From Macrocystis pyrifera (Eukaryota > Sar > Phaeophyceae > Laminariales > Laminariaceae): 64,000 nucleotides of DNA. This document shows, one piece after another, positions 51,134 through 63,420 of the stretch. Location of the stretch: assembly GCA_031763025.1 (NCBI GenBank), contig JASSKH010000001.1, positions 17,337,142 to 17,401,141 on the forward strand, given 5' to 3'. A program made the translations under genes and the position numbers. Numbering within the stretch: the stretch's first letter is position 1; each line of letters begins with the position of its first letter. A model generated the notes under the pieces. That model was not told the DNA's origin, ran no database searches, and saw only the letters and a list, made by a program, of their open reading frames with translations.

Positions 51134-53845
51134 TAAAAAGAAAAGGATATACATGCTCAGGGGAACAGATCATAACTGCTGCATGCAGGAGACAAAACAC
51201 GAAGGAGAGGAAGATACCGGCATAAGGACGGCGGCGGTGGGGGGAAGAAACAAAAGCGGGGAACAAGGCATAAAGCAAGTCTTGGAAGAAACAGAGCAGA
51301 GAGAAAATCGTAATATAATAATACAAACAAGGCGGTGATGGTAATACTATCATGGGCTCCCTCCGCCTATAATAGGCCACAAAACCGACTCGGAGACCTT
51401 GCCACACCCCCTCTCTCTGCCGTCTCGTTCCTACTCTCGCCAATAGCGCCAATGCTGCCTGCCGCTGTCCGTTGCGCTTGCTCCACCATTGAACAAATCA
51501 AACAAAAAAAACAAACAAGAAACTACTTGAATTCAAGGCCTAGTCGGTATAAAATTAAAGATCTTTATTTAATGACGGCGGTGGACACTTCATAACTGAC
51601 GTAGAACTTTCTCAACTTTTTTTTTTCGCCTGGTTTTGGTGCAAGATACTCTCGAGAATTTTACCACCTGGTTTTAGTGGGGTCGAAAAAAGATATAACG
51701 GCAGTTTACTTCATGATCCATGATGAGCAAAGACGTCCGGACGGACAGCACTTTCACCCCTTGACAGACGGCAACTTCGCCTCGACATGCCTTGACTGAC
51801 ACCCACACCACTAGGTTTTAGTGCGGAACACTCGGCCCTACACCCTTGACAGCGCACGTTTTGCGTTGCTTGACATGTCTCCTGACATTTTTGACTCATC
51901 ATTGATTGGGTAATATTATAACCTGTACGAGTACCTGTACCAGGAATCGATCTGCACCCGCCCCCGACGGCACACAGCAGCAGCAGCAGCAGCAGCACAA
52001 CCTCTGCCTTCCTTCCACGCGGGCACAGAGCTTTCGCTCAGAACAGGCAGAAAAGGTGAGCTTCATGGCAAGCAAGTAGCGCGCGCGACGAGGGTATAGC
52101 GAGATGAAGATTCTTCGTTACTTCTGTACGGCTGGGTTGGACAGACTTCGTACCACCGGTAGAAATAGTCGTACATTTCCCTGTTTATCTCCCCCACTCC
52201 CTTGTTCGATGCAAATCGACGAGCATGGGGATGCCGAACCCTCAGCGCGATAAAAAAAGAGAAGGCACGTTATTACGGGGGAGGGAGGTACGTGCCGGAG
52301 GGGAGAGGGGCTTCGCCTGTGACCGCAGGGCTTGCCCGGAAGGCGGCTTTGGGTAAAACCTCGTATATACGAGTTCAGCTACTGCTGTGGCAAGTAAAGT
52401 GATGATGCAAAAAAAAACTGAACACAGCTGCTGCAGCAGCGGCAGCAGCAAGCAGCGGTATCATAACTTCCAACGCCTCCAGCATCATCTACCGGCATCT
52501 CCCTCTCCCTCCCCCAGACAGAGACAGCAGAGTAAAACCGTCATCCCCAACGGCAAGATATAGAGCGAAAAAACAGCAAACTTGCACGGGAGCACAGAGA
52601 AAGATACCTGTTTGTGCGTATACTGCTGTTGTTGTCGATTGATGGAGTTGCCTCCAGCGCACGTAGCATCTGCGCTGCTGATGGTGGCGGTCTTTGGGCA
52701 GAGCAATGCCTCGGATTGTCTCGAGTCTCCAGGACATGCATTCCGCCACGCAAGCACGCAGAAAAATATACCGATATCATCCCTGGATCACCCACACGTC
52801 GCTTTCAGCACTTTTTATGTGCACGGTGATAGTTTGGCCTGGCGGTGGTGGTGGTTGGTTGGGGGGAACAAAAAACCAGCCCCTTGAGCGTCTTCAGGAC
52901 CACGCAGAAGCAACGCCCCTCAAAATAACATAACGGACGTCATGAGACAGTTGGAGGCGGGTAGAGACTACCGACCGTCCTGTTGGCGTCGGCTATTCTA
53001 TCTTGAGGGGCCTTGGACAGTCAGTGAGACAACAGACAAAATACGGAGGGAGCGACGACTACATTACTGTTGTAATTCGAAATCAAATCGAGCGCCAAAT
53101 CGACTTCTCTGTGACGGCGGCGGGTGGGTGCTAATCATAGCACAATAAAAACAGGACCGACCGTGTTGTGGCCTGCTGCTTGAAGGCCACGCGACGAACG
53201 CCTGCTTTGCCCTGTAGTTACGGATGGATGCACATGCAGTAGTATACTCATTGCCTGCGATAATAGATGTCGCCTTTCGTTGCCAAGAGCGTCGCGCGCC
53301 ATGGTCGTGTCGCCTCATGCTCACGGAAATAGGCAGAGCCCTGTAGCCCTGTAATCTGCCGTTGAAAGATGTGCAGTGCAACAGCAGTGCAGGTACAGCA
53401 ATAGTAGTACGTCTAACGCTTGGAACGTCCTAGTATTTGATACCCTTTCCCTTCGTGGTTGTATTATACCGGGTGCGTACGTGTGCCTATTGAATGATTG
53501 CTTTCCTTATTTTTTTTCAGTTTAAGAAACAGGATAGATACTGCGGTACAGCACAGTGCAGGACTCCTACTACTACTACTTTGTACTATCATGCTGCAAG
53601 CATGAAACGAGCAATAATAAGAAAGGCAGGCTGGGATTGACAGGAAAAAATAAGAAACTCGGGGGTCGTTATAGAGTGGAAGTTTTTGGTGTAAGAACGC
53701 ACCCACTCTTAAATAATAACTCCGCCCTGAAACGCCTTTCCTGCTTCTTACCACAGCAGTACAGTAGGTGTCCGGTACTCCTATACTGGTACGCCCGGTC
53801 AACTTGGCGTCCAGGCGTCCAGCTCAATGTCTTTAGTGTTTTTCA

Positions 53846-55690
53846 GGGCTTTTCGCGGGTCAGGTCAATCCTCACGGGTTGGGTCGGGTCGGATCAGCTG
53901 ACCCGACCCGACCGCGATACCCGACCGCGATATTTTGAAAGCCTCTTGACACGGTCCGACCCAACCCGGCCCGCGAGATTTAAAAAACTGTTGACTCGAC
54001 CCGACCCGACCCGTGAGATTTGAAAACCTCCTGACCCGACCCGACCCGACCCGTGACATTTGAAAATCTCCTGACCCGATCCGACCCGCGAGATTTCGAA
54101 ACCTCCCGACCCGACCCAACCCGACCCGCAACCTTCTGATTGACCCGTGAGACACGGGTTTCATGCGGGTCGGGTCACCTTGACCCGCGAGACCAGTGAT
54201 CTTGACACGCAGGTTCGAACTGCGGATCCGGCCAGTGGGTCGACATTTAAAAAACAAATTAATAAGATTTTTTCAGGGCTTTCGCGAGTCACGGGGTGTT
54301 TAGAATGTCACGGGTCGGGTCGGGTCGGGTCAGGAAGTGCTCAAAATCTCACGGGTCGGGTCGGGTCAAGAGGTTTTCAAATCTCACGGGTCGGGTCGGA
54401 TCGGGTCAAGAGTTTTTCAAATCTCAAGGGTCGGGTCGGGTCGGGTCGGGTCAAGAAGTGATGAAAAGCTCACGGGTCGGGTCAGGTCATGACCTGCGAG
54501 AAACGGGTCACTCGCGGGTCGGGCCAGCGTGACCCGTGAGTTCTTTTCTGCTGACCCGCGGGCCGGACCCGCGCATCCGGCCCGCGGATCCGACACTCAA
54601 TACACTTCCCGCTCTCCCAAAGGCTTTTCTCGTACAAATACTCAATAATACTCCTTTGGTATATTATTCAAACATTATTACACTGCCAAATCCATATACG
54701 CATGCCCGCATCCGTTTATACCCATTACAGCCAGGCCACATGTCGCTTGTGGGCACAAAAATGAAAATTAAATTGTTCTTGAAGTGTCGACCCACGGGCC
54801 GGACCCGCAGGTCGGACCTGCGGGTCAAGATAAATAGTCTCGCGGGTCAAGGTGACCCGACCCGCATGAAACCCGTGTCTCACGGGTCAATCGGAAGGTT
54901 GCGGGTCGGGTCGGGTCAGGAGGTTTTGAAATCTCGCGGGTCGGGTCAGGTCGGGTCAGGATATTTTCAAATATCACGGGTTGGGTCGGGTTGGGTCAAC
55001 AACTTTTTAAATCTCGCGGGTCGGGTCGGGTCGGGTCAAGAGGCTTTCAAAATCTCGCGGGTCGGGTCGGGTCAGCTGACCCGACTCGACTCGACCCGAA
55101 CCGTGAGATTTGACCTGACCTGCGAAAAGCCCTGGACTTTTTGTGCTAGCAGCGATATGTGGCCTGGCTGTAGTGGGTATGGATGGATGCGGGCATGCGC
55201 ATATGAATTTTGCGGTGTTTTAATGTTTGGATATGATACCAAAGGAGTACTATCGAGTATTGGTAGAGGCCTTTGGGCAAGACAGCGGGAAGTGTTTTTA
55301 GTGTCGAATCCACGGGCCGGATGCGCGGGTCCGACCCGCGGGTCAGCAGAAAACAACTCGCGGGTCCTGCTGGCCCGACCCGCGAGTTACCCGTTTCTCG
55401 CGGGTCATGACCTGACCCGACCTGTGATCACCTCTTGACCTGACCTGACCTGACCCGTGAGATTCGACGAAATCTTGACCCGACCCGACCCGACCCGTGA
55501 GATTTGAAAAAGATTTTTGACCCGACTTGACCCAACCCGCGAAATTTGAAAACCTCTTGATCCGACCCGACCCTACCCGCGAGATTTTCAGCACTTCCTG
55601 ACCCGACCCCACCCGACCCGACCCGATCCATGACATTTTGAACACCACGTGACCCGACCCGCGGGTTGGGTCATGACCCGCAAAAAGCCC
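53846..55690 (-). mobile_element. GGGTC-rich hAT-like element, outer copy
   Basis: It has inverted ends CAGGGCTTTTCGCGGGTC...GACCCGCAAAAAGCCCTG and subterminal GGGTC arrays on both arms around a non-repetitive spacer. The spacer half at 55,145-55,300 is the reverse complement of the inner copy's spacer at 54,596-54,760, so the outer copy runs in the opposite orientation. The inner copy interrupts it. CAGGG ends and terminal GGGTC arrays resemble non-autonomous hAT elements known from plants. Confidence 0.7.
54283..55131 (+). mobile_element. GGGTC-rich hAT-like element, inner copy with 8-bp duplication
   Basis: It starts CAGGGCTTTCGCGAG and ends TGCGAAAAGCCCTG. The 8 bp outside are GATTTTTT (left) and GACTTTTT (right), one mismatch, matching hAT target duplication length. 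Its unit is a variable GGGTC run followed by AAGAGGTTTTCAAATCTC. Confidence 0.75.
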
Positions 55691-56014
55691 TGTTTTTTTC
55701 CGACCTTGATATTGTATAGGATTTAGAGTTGGTCCCACCGTTGAGCTGTGTTTCTTAACCCAATTTTCTTGTTGTTTGTGCCGATCTTGAGCCCACTTTT
55801 CTCAACGTAGTGTTTTTTAACTGGAGGCGCCCACTGTACACAACCGAACATTCTATGCATCGGACAGATCACCTGCTCATCATCACATTCCCGCGGGTAG
55901 AGAGATACTATACTGTACTCTACATGCGTTCTTCCTGATATGTACGTGGGAGCCCAAATCATCTGCGTGGTTTATTTACGTACTACTGCTGTGCTGCTGT
56001 ATGGATCTTAACCG

Positions 56015-56214
56015 TTTCAGGACTACAGTCCCGTTTTGGGGACGAACCAGTCAAAAGCTACATTTTACAGTAGTCCATAGTTAATAGGACCTACGGTACA
56101 CACAAAACCCTATATATTTCCCTATTTTTACAAACAATATTTGGTCCTGTTAACTATGGTCCCCCGTAATACAAGCAGTTTATCCCCACAATCGGGGCTG
56201 CGCCGGTCCTAAAA
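56015..56214. mobile_element. CTGCAGTCC-ended MITE, copy 5 (interrupted)
   Basis: The left end is CAGGACTACAGTCCCG and the right end, CTGCGCCGGTCCTAAAA, has drifted. A TTACGGGGG MITE is nested at 56,065. Confidence 0.75.
56065..56169 (-). mobile_element. TTACGGGGG MITE, copy 20, nested in a CTGCAGTCC element
   Basis: It is reversed; the left end has decayed to TTACAGTAGTCC and the right end is intact before TA. It interrupts the element at 56,015-56,214. Confidence 0.85.
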
Positions 56215-56339
56215 GCTCGCTCGTACACAGTGCACAGGCCTTACACAACAAGCATCTACTGCTCTGCCTATCTCATAGCGGGTCTCATACCGGCAGGGTG
56301 GAGTCTACTGCAGTGTAGTGTAGGTGATTTTATGTCGTG

Positions 56340-57265
56340 ACCTATCTGATCTATCTGATCTACCAGGTATCTGATCTGTCTGATCTTTCCGAAGAAGACT
56401 ACAAAAAGTTTGAATAAAATATCTGAGAGGATTCCATACCTCGATTTGAGTATCTAGATCTTTTTGGATAGATAGATCCTTGATCTAGATGGTCTGGGGG
56501 ATCTAGATCATGTTTTCCGGTTGAGATCTGTACGATCTAGATGTTTCACACATGTTTGCCTTGGTAAGATCTGTATGATCTATTACGGGGGTCCATAGTT
56601 AACGGGACCAATTTTTGTTAGTAAAAATAGGCAAATATATAGATTTTTATGTACACCATAGGTCCTGTTAACTATGGACCCCCGTAATAGCTAGCCCTTA
56701 CACAAACGTTTGTCTGGGTGCGAAGTATGATACAGATGTTTCGCACATGTTTGCGCCTGGGTGGGATCTTGTATGATCTATATCTTTCACACATGTTTGT
56801 GTGGGATCTGTATGATCCGCGGGATCTAGATAACATTTCACCGATGGATCTGTATGATCTGCAGGATCTAGATCATACTTGACTGATGGGATATGTATTT
56901 TTCTAAACATTTCACACAGGTTTGTCCGGGTAGGATCCGTAGTTTCTGGATACTTCACACATGTTCGCCTGGGTTGGATCTGTGTGATCTGTATCTTTCA
57001 CACATGTTTGCCTGGGTGGGATCTGTATGATTTGTATGATATGCACGTGTTTACCTTTCTGGGATCTGTATGACCTGCATAATTGATCTGCACATGTTTA
57101 CATGATTGATCTGCACATGTTTACCTTTCTGGACCTGCATGATCTGCATGATTGATCTGCACAGGTTTCGCGGGGAAGGATATGTACGTATACAGATCTT
57201 ATGCAAAACTTTTCCGTAGCGGACGAAAAGGATCTATCGTAGATGCTCTAGATCATGATCTGTCC
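56340..57265 (+). repeat. GATCTGTATGATCT / CACATGTTTGCCTGG minisatellite
   Basis: Variable units mix GGGATCTGTATGATCT and CACATGTTTGCCTGGGTGG. A TTACGGGGG MITE interrupts it. Related GATCT-rich patches are at 32,565-32,815 and 36,420-36,465. Confidence 0.75.
56583..56687 (+). mobile_element. TTACGGGGG MITE, copy 21, in the GATCTG minisatellite
   Basis: It is full length, flanked by TA, and inserted within the 56.3-57.3 kb repeat array. Confidence 0.9.
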
Positions 57266-57779
57266 GAGTTATGGAGGATTCGCGATGGCCGGGAATACAA
57301 TATGCGTTTAGACTATGATGTAAGCACCAAAAGGTGATTATATCCCGGCCAGAGTTGTATACGATACAGACTGGTTCAAGCTGAATCCAATCAATTTAGT
57401 CCGAGTCGGAACCTCACGCCGTTTGCGGAAGATGTCTTCTGAATTTTGCACACGTATATACATGTTCTGTGAGCCGCTGTCGACCGGTTAACGGATGGTG
57501 TTTGTTGTTTTCGTATTTTTTTTTTTTTTTCGTCATATGTTTGTTTTGGGTCTTGTTTTTGGATTTTGGGACCTTAAGAAATGCCAAATTCCCGAGAACT
57601 CACGCAGCGAGAGGCGTGTTGCACAGTGTCGTCGCCAACCAACGCCAGCCCAACCTACAGTATGTATATACGGAACATAATAGGCATACGAATACGTTCC
57701 ATCCCCAAGCCCGAAGCCCATTGGCCAAGCCCCCACCCCCCCCCCCCCCGCCCGCCCGCCCTCGGTCTACAGGGGGTCG

Positions 57780-59060
57780 CGTCGCGCGCGGAGGGGAACT
57801 CCCCAGTCGCGGGTACGATAGGGCTCCATCCCCGGTTCAAAAATCCCTCCGTATCTCTTCAACTCTATCCGCGCGAGGTCGAAATATATCATCCCCGGGT
57901 CGATAACTCCCCGCACGGTGAGGAAACCCCAGCCCACCGGCCGATCGCTGATTGGCTGGGGCTCGAAAATAGAGCCAGCGCCACCCGGGGAGATAATATC
58001 CCATCCCCGTATCGGAAATCCCTCCATACGTTTTCAACTCCGACAACCGGGGGACAAAAAACGAGTTTCCCCGGTTAGACACCGCCCGCACGGTGTGGAA
58101 ACCCCAGCCCCACCGGCCGGTCGCTAATTGGCTGGGTCTCGAATATGAAGCCAGCGCCACCCGGGAATAGTAGGCCCCATGCCTGGATTGGAAATCCCTC
58201 CATATATCTAGAACTCCAACAACCCGGGAATGAAAACCGAGTTCCCAGATCGATACCTCCCCGCACGGTAAGGAAACCCCAGCCCACCGGCCGATCGCTG
58301 ATTGGCTGGGCCTCGAAAATAGAGCCCGCACCACCCGAGGACGATAGGGCCCCACCCCGGGGTAAATCATTCCATACTTCTACAACTCCAACAACACGGG
58401 GGCGAAAACCGAGTTCCCCCAGGTCGATCCCGCCCCGCACGGTGTGGAAACCCCCACCCCACTGGCTCCATCACTGATTGGCTGGGGTTCGAGCTGCGGC
58501 GCGCGCGGCGAGAGTTGACATTCCGGGGGGCACCCCGATCCCGCCGCACCCAAGGACGGTAGGTCCCCATCCCCGGTTCGGAAATCCCTCCGCAACTCCG
58601 ACAGCCTAGAGACGAAAAAAATTGTACCCCGGGGCGATACCGCCCGCATGGTGCTGAAACTCCAGTCCCACTGGCCGATCGCTGATTCGCTGGGTTCCGT
58701 GGAGCCAGCGCCCGCGGGGGAGGATAAAATCCCATCCCCGCATTAGAAATTCTTCCATACATCTAAAATTCCGACAAATTGGGGACGAAACGGGTGATCC
58801 CCAGGATCGAAAACCGCCCCGCACGGTGTAGGCGCCCCACCTCCACAGGTTATATATTACTGATTGCCTGAGTTTCTTGGAGCCAGCGCCACCCACGAAG
58901 GGTAGGGTGCTATCCCCGCATATTTAGCCCTTCCATACACTTACAAAACCGGCAAGCCGGGAACAAAAACGGTGGTACCCGGGGTCGATACCGCCCCGCA
59001 AGGTATGGAAACCCCAATTCCGGTTGCGCCCTTTGTGGGCTGAAACGTAAAGCCGGCGGT
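57780..59060 (+). repeat. Satellite with a period near 175 bp, about seven units
   Basis: CCGCACGGTG.GGAAACCCC marks unit starts at about 57,907, 58,084, 58,258, 58,432, 58,640, 58,815 and 58,991 (spacings of 174-177 except one of 208). Each unit has GCTGATTGGCTGGG, AGCCAGCGCCACCCG and GGAAATCCCTCCATA. Long ORFs across it are by-products of the period being near a multiple of three. Confidence 0.85.
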
Positions 59061-59255
59061 TCACACCAACAATGGTGGGAGCAGAAATGTTTAGCAAGTT
59101 CGTTAAACCCGATACAATGTACCCGATATTATTGTGAAGTGGGTGTATATTCCGCACGGATCACCATATACAACCTTCGCTGGGCGCAGCCCAAATACAA
59201 AAAAAATAAGGCGCCTCAAGCGCGCCGATTTTCGCGCTTGTAACATGATATATAT

Positions 59256-62200
59256 GGGGGGGGGGGGGGGGGGGGGGGGGGGGCGTACTCATTTGTTGCT
59301 TGCCTTCGTCATTTGACGATTGACCACGCATCCCTTTCGACACGGAGCACCGTTCCTACTCCTAATAGAGACACCTTCAACAATTGGGCGCTCATTACGT
59401 TGTTTCCATATATTACATAGAATTTTTTGCCAATATTATCCCCTTCCTGTTTGGCCGCCTGTGGCCACCATCTATCTCCTAGGATAGCGATCGTTTTCTC
59501 GCTGCTATTCAGTGCATCAAACTCCTCCATGTCACATTCGTCTGTTACCCTCATCTCCTCTTCTAACACATCCCGTTCCTCCTTGTATATTTCACATTCT
59601 CCTACTATGTGAGTTCTACTCTCTATAGCTTTGCCACACGGGCACATCTGTGCGTCTACTTCCTCCTCCTCCCGGCCACAGGTATACCTCTTTCTTCTTT
59701 CTGGCAAGTCCAGGTCACCTACACGAAATCGCAGTTTCAGCGTTTTCGCGAAGTCCATTGGGCCATTGGGCCATGCAAATACGTTTTCATTCCTATTCCT
59801 TCCCTCAATCCCCCGTATAGCTCTAAGTGTTTTTCCGATTCCACCTTGTTTCTTAGCGCTAGCCTTTCTCTTCTTTCTATACTTTCTTCTACTTCTGCCT
59901 TGTACCCCCCAAACTTCCCGGCAGACATCATCTCTTCTTAGTCTCCCCCTATATCCCTCCATACTTCCTCAACTACGCTATCCCACCTTATTCCAAATCG
60001 CCCTTTTGTTACTTTCTCCCATACGTCTCTATCAACTATGGCTGGCAACCTCTTTTTTGGCATGTTCCTTACTTTATATTGCCAGTTCAACTTTCTCATG
60101 TCTCTATTTGTCTTGAGTGGGCGCATTCCCAGTTCTGCTCTTAATACTGTATCACTAGTCGTACTTGAGCATCTTAGGATTTTTTTAGCTGCTGTCATTT
60201 TGTGTTGTTTCCAACTGTTTTACGAGTTTCGTGTTCCCTTCCCATACTTCTCCTGCATATTCTAGCTTTGGTACTAGCACATTCATTAAGATGCATCTCT
60301 TAATCCTAGTGTCAAGGTTCGAGTCTGTTAGGATCGCATCCATCTTGCCTACTTGTGCCTTACCCTTTCCTATCACTTTTTCTATATGTGTGTCCCAAGA
60401 GCAGTCTTTGGAGATATCTACGCCAAGGTATGTATACTGGTCTACGATCGGTAATTCATCTTCTCCCCACTTCCAACTGAAATTTACCGGGTTTACCTTA
60501 TCTTCGTTGCCAACTACTACTGCGCATTTCTTGACGTTCGCCGTCACCCTTCATTTCCTGGTGTATTCTAGCGCCTTCTCTATTTGTATCTGCAATCCTT
60601 CGGGTGTTTCTGATATCCCCACGAAGTCATCAGCAAACATCAATCCCGACACCGTATCTTCCCCTACCGTGACTCCCTGCCTTGCTGCCTCGACTGCTAC
60701 TATCAGGTCGTTAATATATATCTTGAATAAGTTAGGTGACAACGTACATTCCTGTGCAACTCCTAGTAAAATATCAACATACTTCGATATTTCCCCGTCC
60801 AGCATCACAGCACTTCTCGCACATTCCGTCATCTTTTTAATCATTCTCCACATCTTTCCTCTCGTTCCTGTTTCCCACAACTTTTTCCACAATCCATTTC
60901 TCCTTACGGTGTCGTGGGCTTTCTGCACATCTAGAAAGAAACAGTACGTTGTTAGTCCCGCGTGTTTCCTACCTTGAATAATCTTACTAAGGTGTACACA
61001 TGGTCTACGCAGCTACGGTTTGGCCTAAACCCTGCTTGCCCTTCGCTTATTTCGTCTTCCTTCTCCATCAAAGTTCCCATTCTATCGTTCAAAATCTTAC
61101 AAAATGTTTTGCCTACTGTGTTTAGTAGCGTTATCCCTCCATAGTTCCCCCGGTCAGCCTTATCTCCTTTCTTGAATAAGTCTACTACTACTCCTTCTCT
61201 CCACCTCCTAGGTGCGTACTCGTTTTTTTCCATATTCAGTTATACAACATAACCATCATGGTAAGCACTCCTTCCCCCCCGTACTTCATAAATTCATTCA
61301 CTATTTGGTCTGCCCCTGCTGCCTTTCTATGCTTAAGTTTAGCTACACACTTCTCTACTTCTTCCCTTGTGAACTCTCCCTGTAACCCTCCCGAACCACT
61401 GCCTTCCCTTTCTGATGTATCTACGTTCGCCTCTGCCCACGCGTTGATTTCCTTCTCGAATTCTGCGTCGAACGTTTCGCTGGCTGTGGGTGTTCCTAGC
61501 TTTCGGTACTGCTCTACTAGTACTTCCCTTTTCCCCTTCGAACTACTAATAACCATTTTTACCGTTTTGTGCTCTTAGGGTAGCTATTCCCGTGTCTGCC
61601 TCTCCTGCTTGTTTGCCAAGTATCCCTTTTATCCCTACCCACATCTGCTTCACCCCGCCCTCAAAGTCTTCATTCGTTTTCGTCACTACGTCTACCATCT
61701 CTTTTACTTTCTTTCTAGCTATAGCATATTCCTCCCACCCTGTCGAAGTTTTACTCGACGTATACCTTGCGTGTGCCTTTCTCCTTGCTCTTATAGCCTC
61801 TTTCACTTCTTCATCCCACCATTTTACCGCTCTGTTGCATACTATCAACGTATTCCCTATTACTTTACTTGCTGTGTTGACCAACTGCTCCCATCCTTCT
61901 ATTGTCCTAGCTCTTGCATCATCCCTCTCTATATATCGTTCCTTGTTGTGCCTATTCTTTCTAACAGCTCGGAAAATTTCTCTGCATTTTTGGCCATCTC
62001 TTCTTGGAACTCTTCCCGTTTCTCTTTTACTTCTAGCAGTAGTATATCTATTCTCCATCGATACAATTTCCTACCTCTTCTATGTTTTGATAACTCTCGT
62101 CTGTTGACTGTCTGTCCATATTAGACAGTGATCCGTAGTTCCTATGTCCGCTGCGCATACATGTAGTTCCGTTTCCTTACCACTTCCATTTTCTACTACT

Positions 62201-63420
62201 ATAAAGTCAAGGATGGAGCTTTCTCCCTTTTGTATGCACTGTCTAGTCCATTCCGGTTCTGCCTTTTTCTACTCTGTCGTTCAACGTTTTCATCTCGTTG
62301 TGCTTGGGGAACTTCAACATCTCTTCCCCATTCTTATTATTTGTTTACTCCCCCATATTGTCCAATGTTCTCGTTCAGCTTGCTTGCCTTCCCAATTCTT
62401 GAGTTAAAATCTCCCACTAGTACTACTTCTCCTTGCCTCTTATACTTCTGTACATCTACTGCTGCTTCTCCGAACTTCCTCTGTATATCTTTTATCGTAT
62501 TCTTCGACTCTGGGGGCATATATATGTTTCCTAAGAAGTAATATTTCGCTCCCCGCTCCCCTGGTATCCTAATCCATGTGCTTTCGTCGAATTTAGTGTC
62601 TTTGATCACCTCTATTAGGTCACACTGGTATTCTTTGACTAGGAACCCCACACCCCCCGCCCCCCTATTCTTGCTGTTCTGTCCCTTCCACTTTTTCCCT
62701 GTCCATGCGTACTCTCCAACTCTGCATCCTATCTCCCCTCCTTCTTTCTCCCACAACTCTTGAATTCCCACTGTGTCTAGGTCGGGCTTACTTACTTGTT
62801 CGGCAATTTCGAATTTTTTGCGCTCCTCCGTGGCGAAGCCACATACGTTCCATGATCCTATTCTCAGCCTCCTTTTCGTTTCACTATCCGCTCTAGTATT
62901 ACCTGTTCTTTCTCCGTTGTCGCCACGAGTATTTCTGTTATCTCTTCTTTGAGCATTCTTTTCGTTTCCGTTCTTTTTCTTGTCTGCTTGTTCTGCGCCC
63001 CTATGTTTCTCCCCCATTCCCTTTGAGCCACTTGCTGTTTCCTGCCTCCCCCTACCTTCGTTCACCCTAGGACTACGTCTTAGTTTCGTTATTCCATTAG
63101 CTATACATACTCTCCATCCTGGTCTTCTAACCCATGCCGACACTTTTTCTGTCTCTATCCTCTGCCACTCCATGCTCGCTTAGCTTCAGAGTGACTCGAA
63201 AGTGTTCTCCCTCTCGTTCTACGTTTCCTATTGCAAAGCAATACAGTCCTACTTCGTCGCACTTCCTCTTGAACTCGATCCTTGTCATGTCGCTAGGAAC
63301 TCCAAATATCAGCACTACTAGTATTTTACCCTGCCAATCTTTCTTTTCTCCACCCACCCTTCCTCACCGTCTTTCTCCTAAACTCTTCCGAGAATATCTC
63401 CAGCTTGTTTGTGTTCATAG
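59256..63420 (-). mobile_element. APE-type LINE (non-LTR retrotransposon), decayed
   Basis: Minus-strand order: an ORF1 start (MNTNKLEIFSEEF at 63,420), then an RRM-like stretch ILVVLIFGVPSDMTRIEFKR (about 63,320). An apurinic endonuclease domain with RIGSWNVCGF, GIQELWEK, GGVGFLVK and LVGDFNSRIG follows (62,890-62,390). The linker has KWWDEEVKEAIRARRKAHAR. Reverse transcriptase follows with FKKGDKADRGNYGGITLL, EGQAGFRPNRSC, a GVAQECTLSPNLF motif and FADDFVGIS at about 60,637. The C-terminal region carries CPCGKA...H...C (about 59,600). The coding sequence is split over at least six frame changes or stops, so it cannot be active. The RT motif reads AQEC where most have RQGC. The 3' end abuts poly-G on the + strand, that is, a poly-C tail. 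Its clade is not assigned. Confidence 0.88.

Larger units (their letters stand above)
50197..53845. other. Gene-free stretch
   Basis: Apart from two MITEs, a diverged family-D copy and short CAG repeats (51,975-51,999; 52,430-52,460), I see nothing I can support. Confidence 0.5.

Noticed and set aside
54536-55438. 300-codon plus-strand ORF, the longest in the window
   Set aside because: It runs across the GGGTC arrays of the nested hAT-like elements and consists of repeat-derived Gly/Ser/Arg/Val strings; the absence of stops follows from the repeat unit.
57837-58370. 177-codon minus ORF and overlapping plus ORFs
   Set aside because: They lie in the satellite whose period is close to a multiple of three, so open frames repeat without coding.
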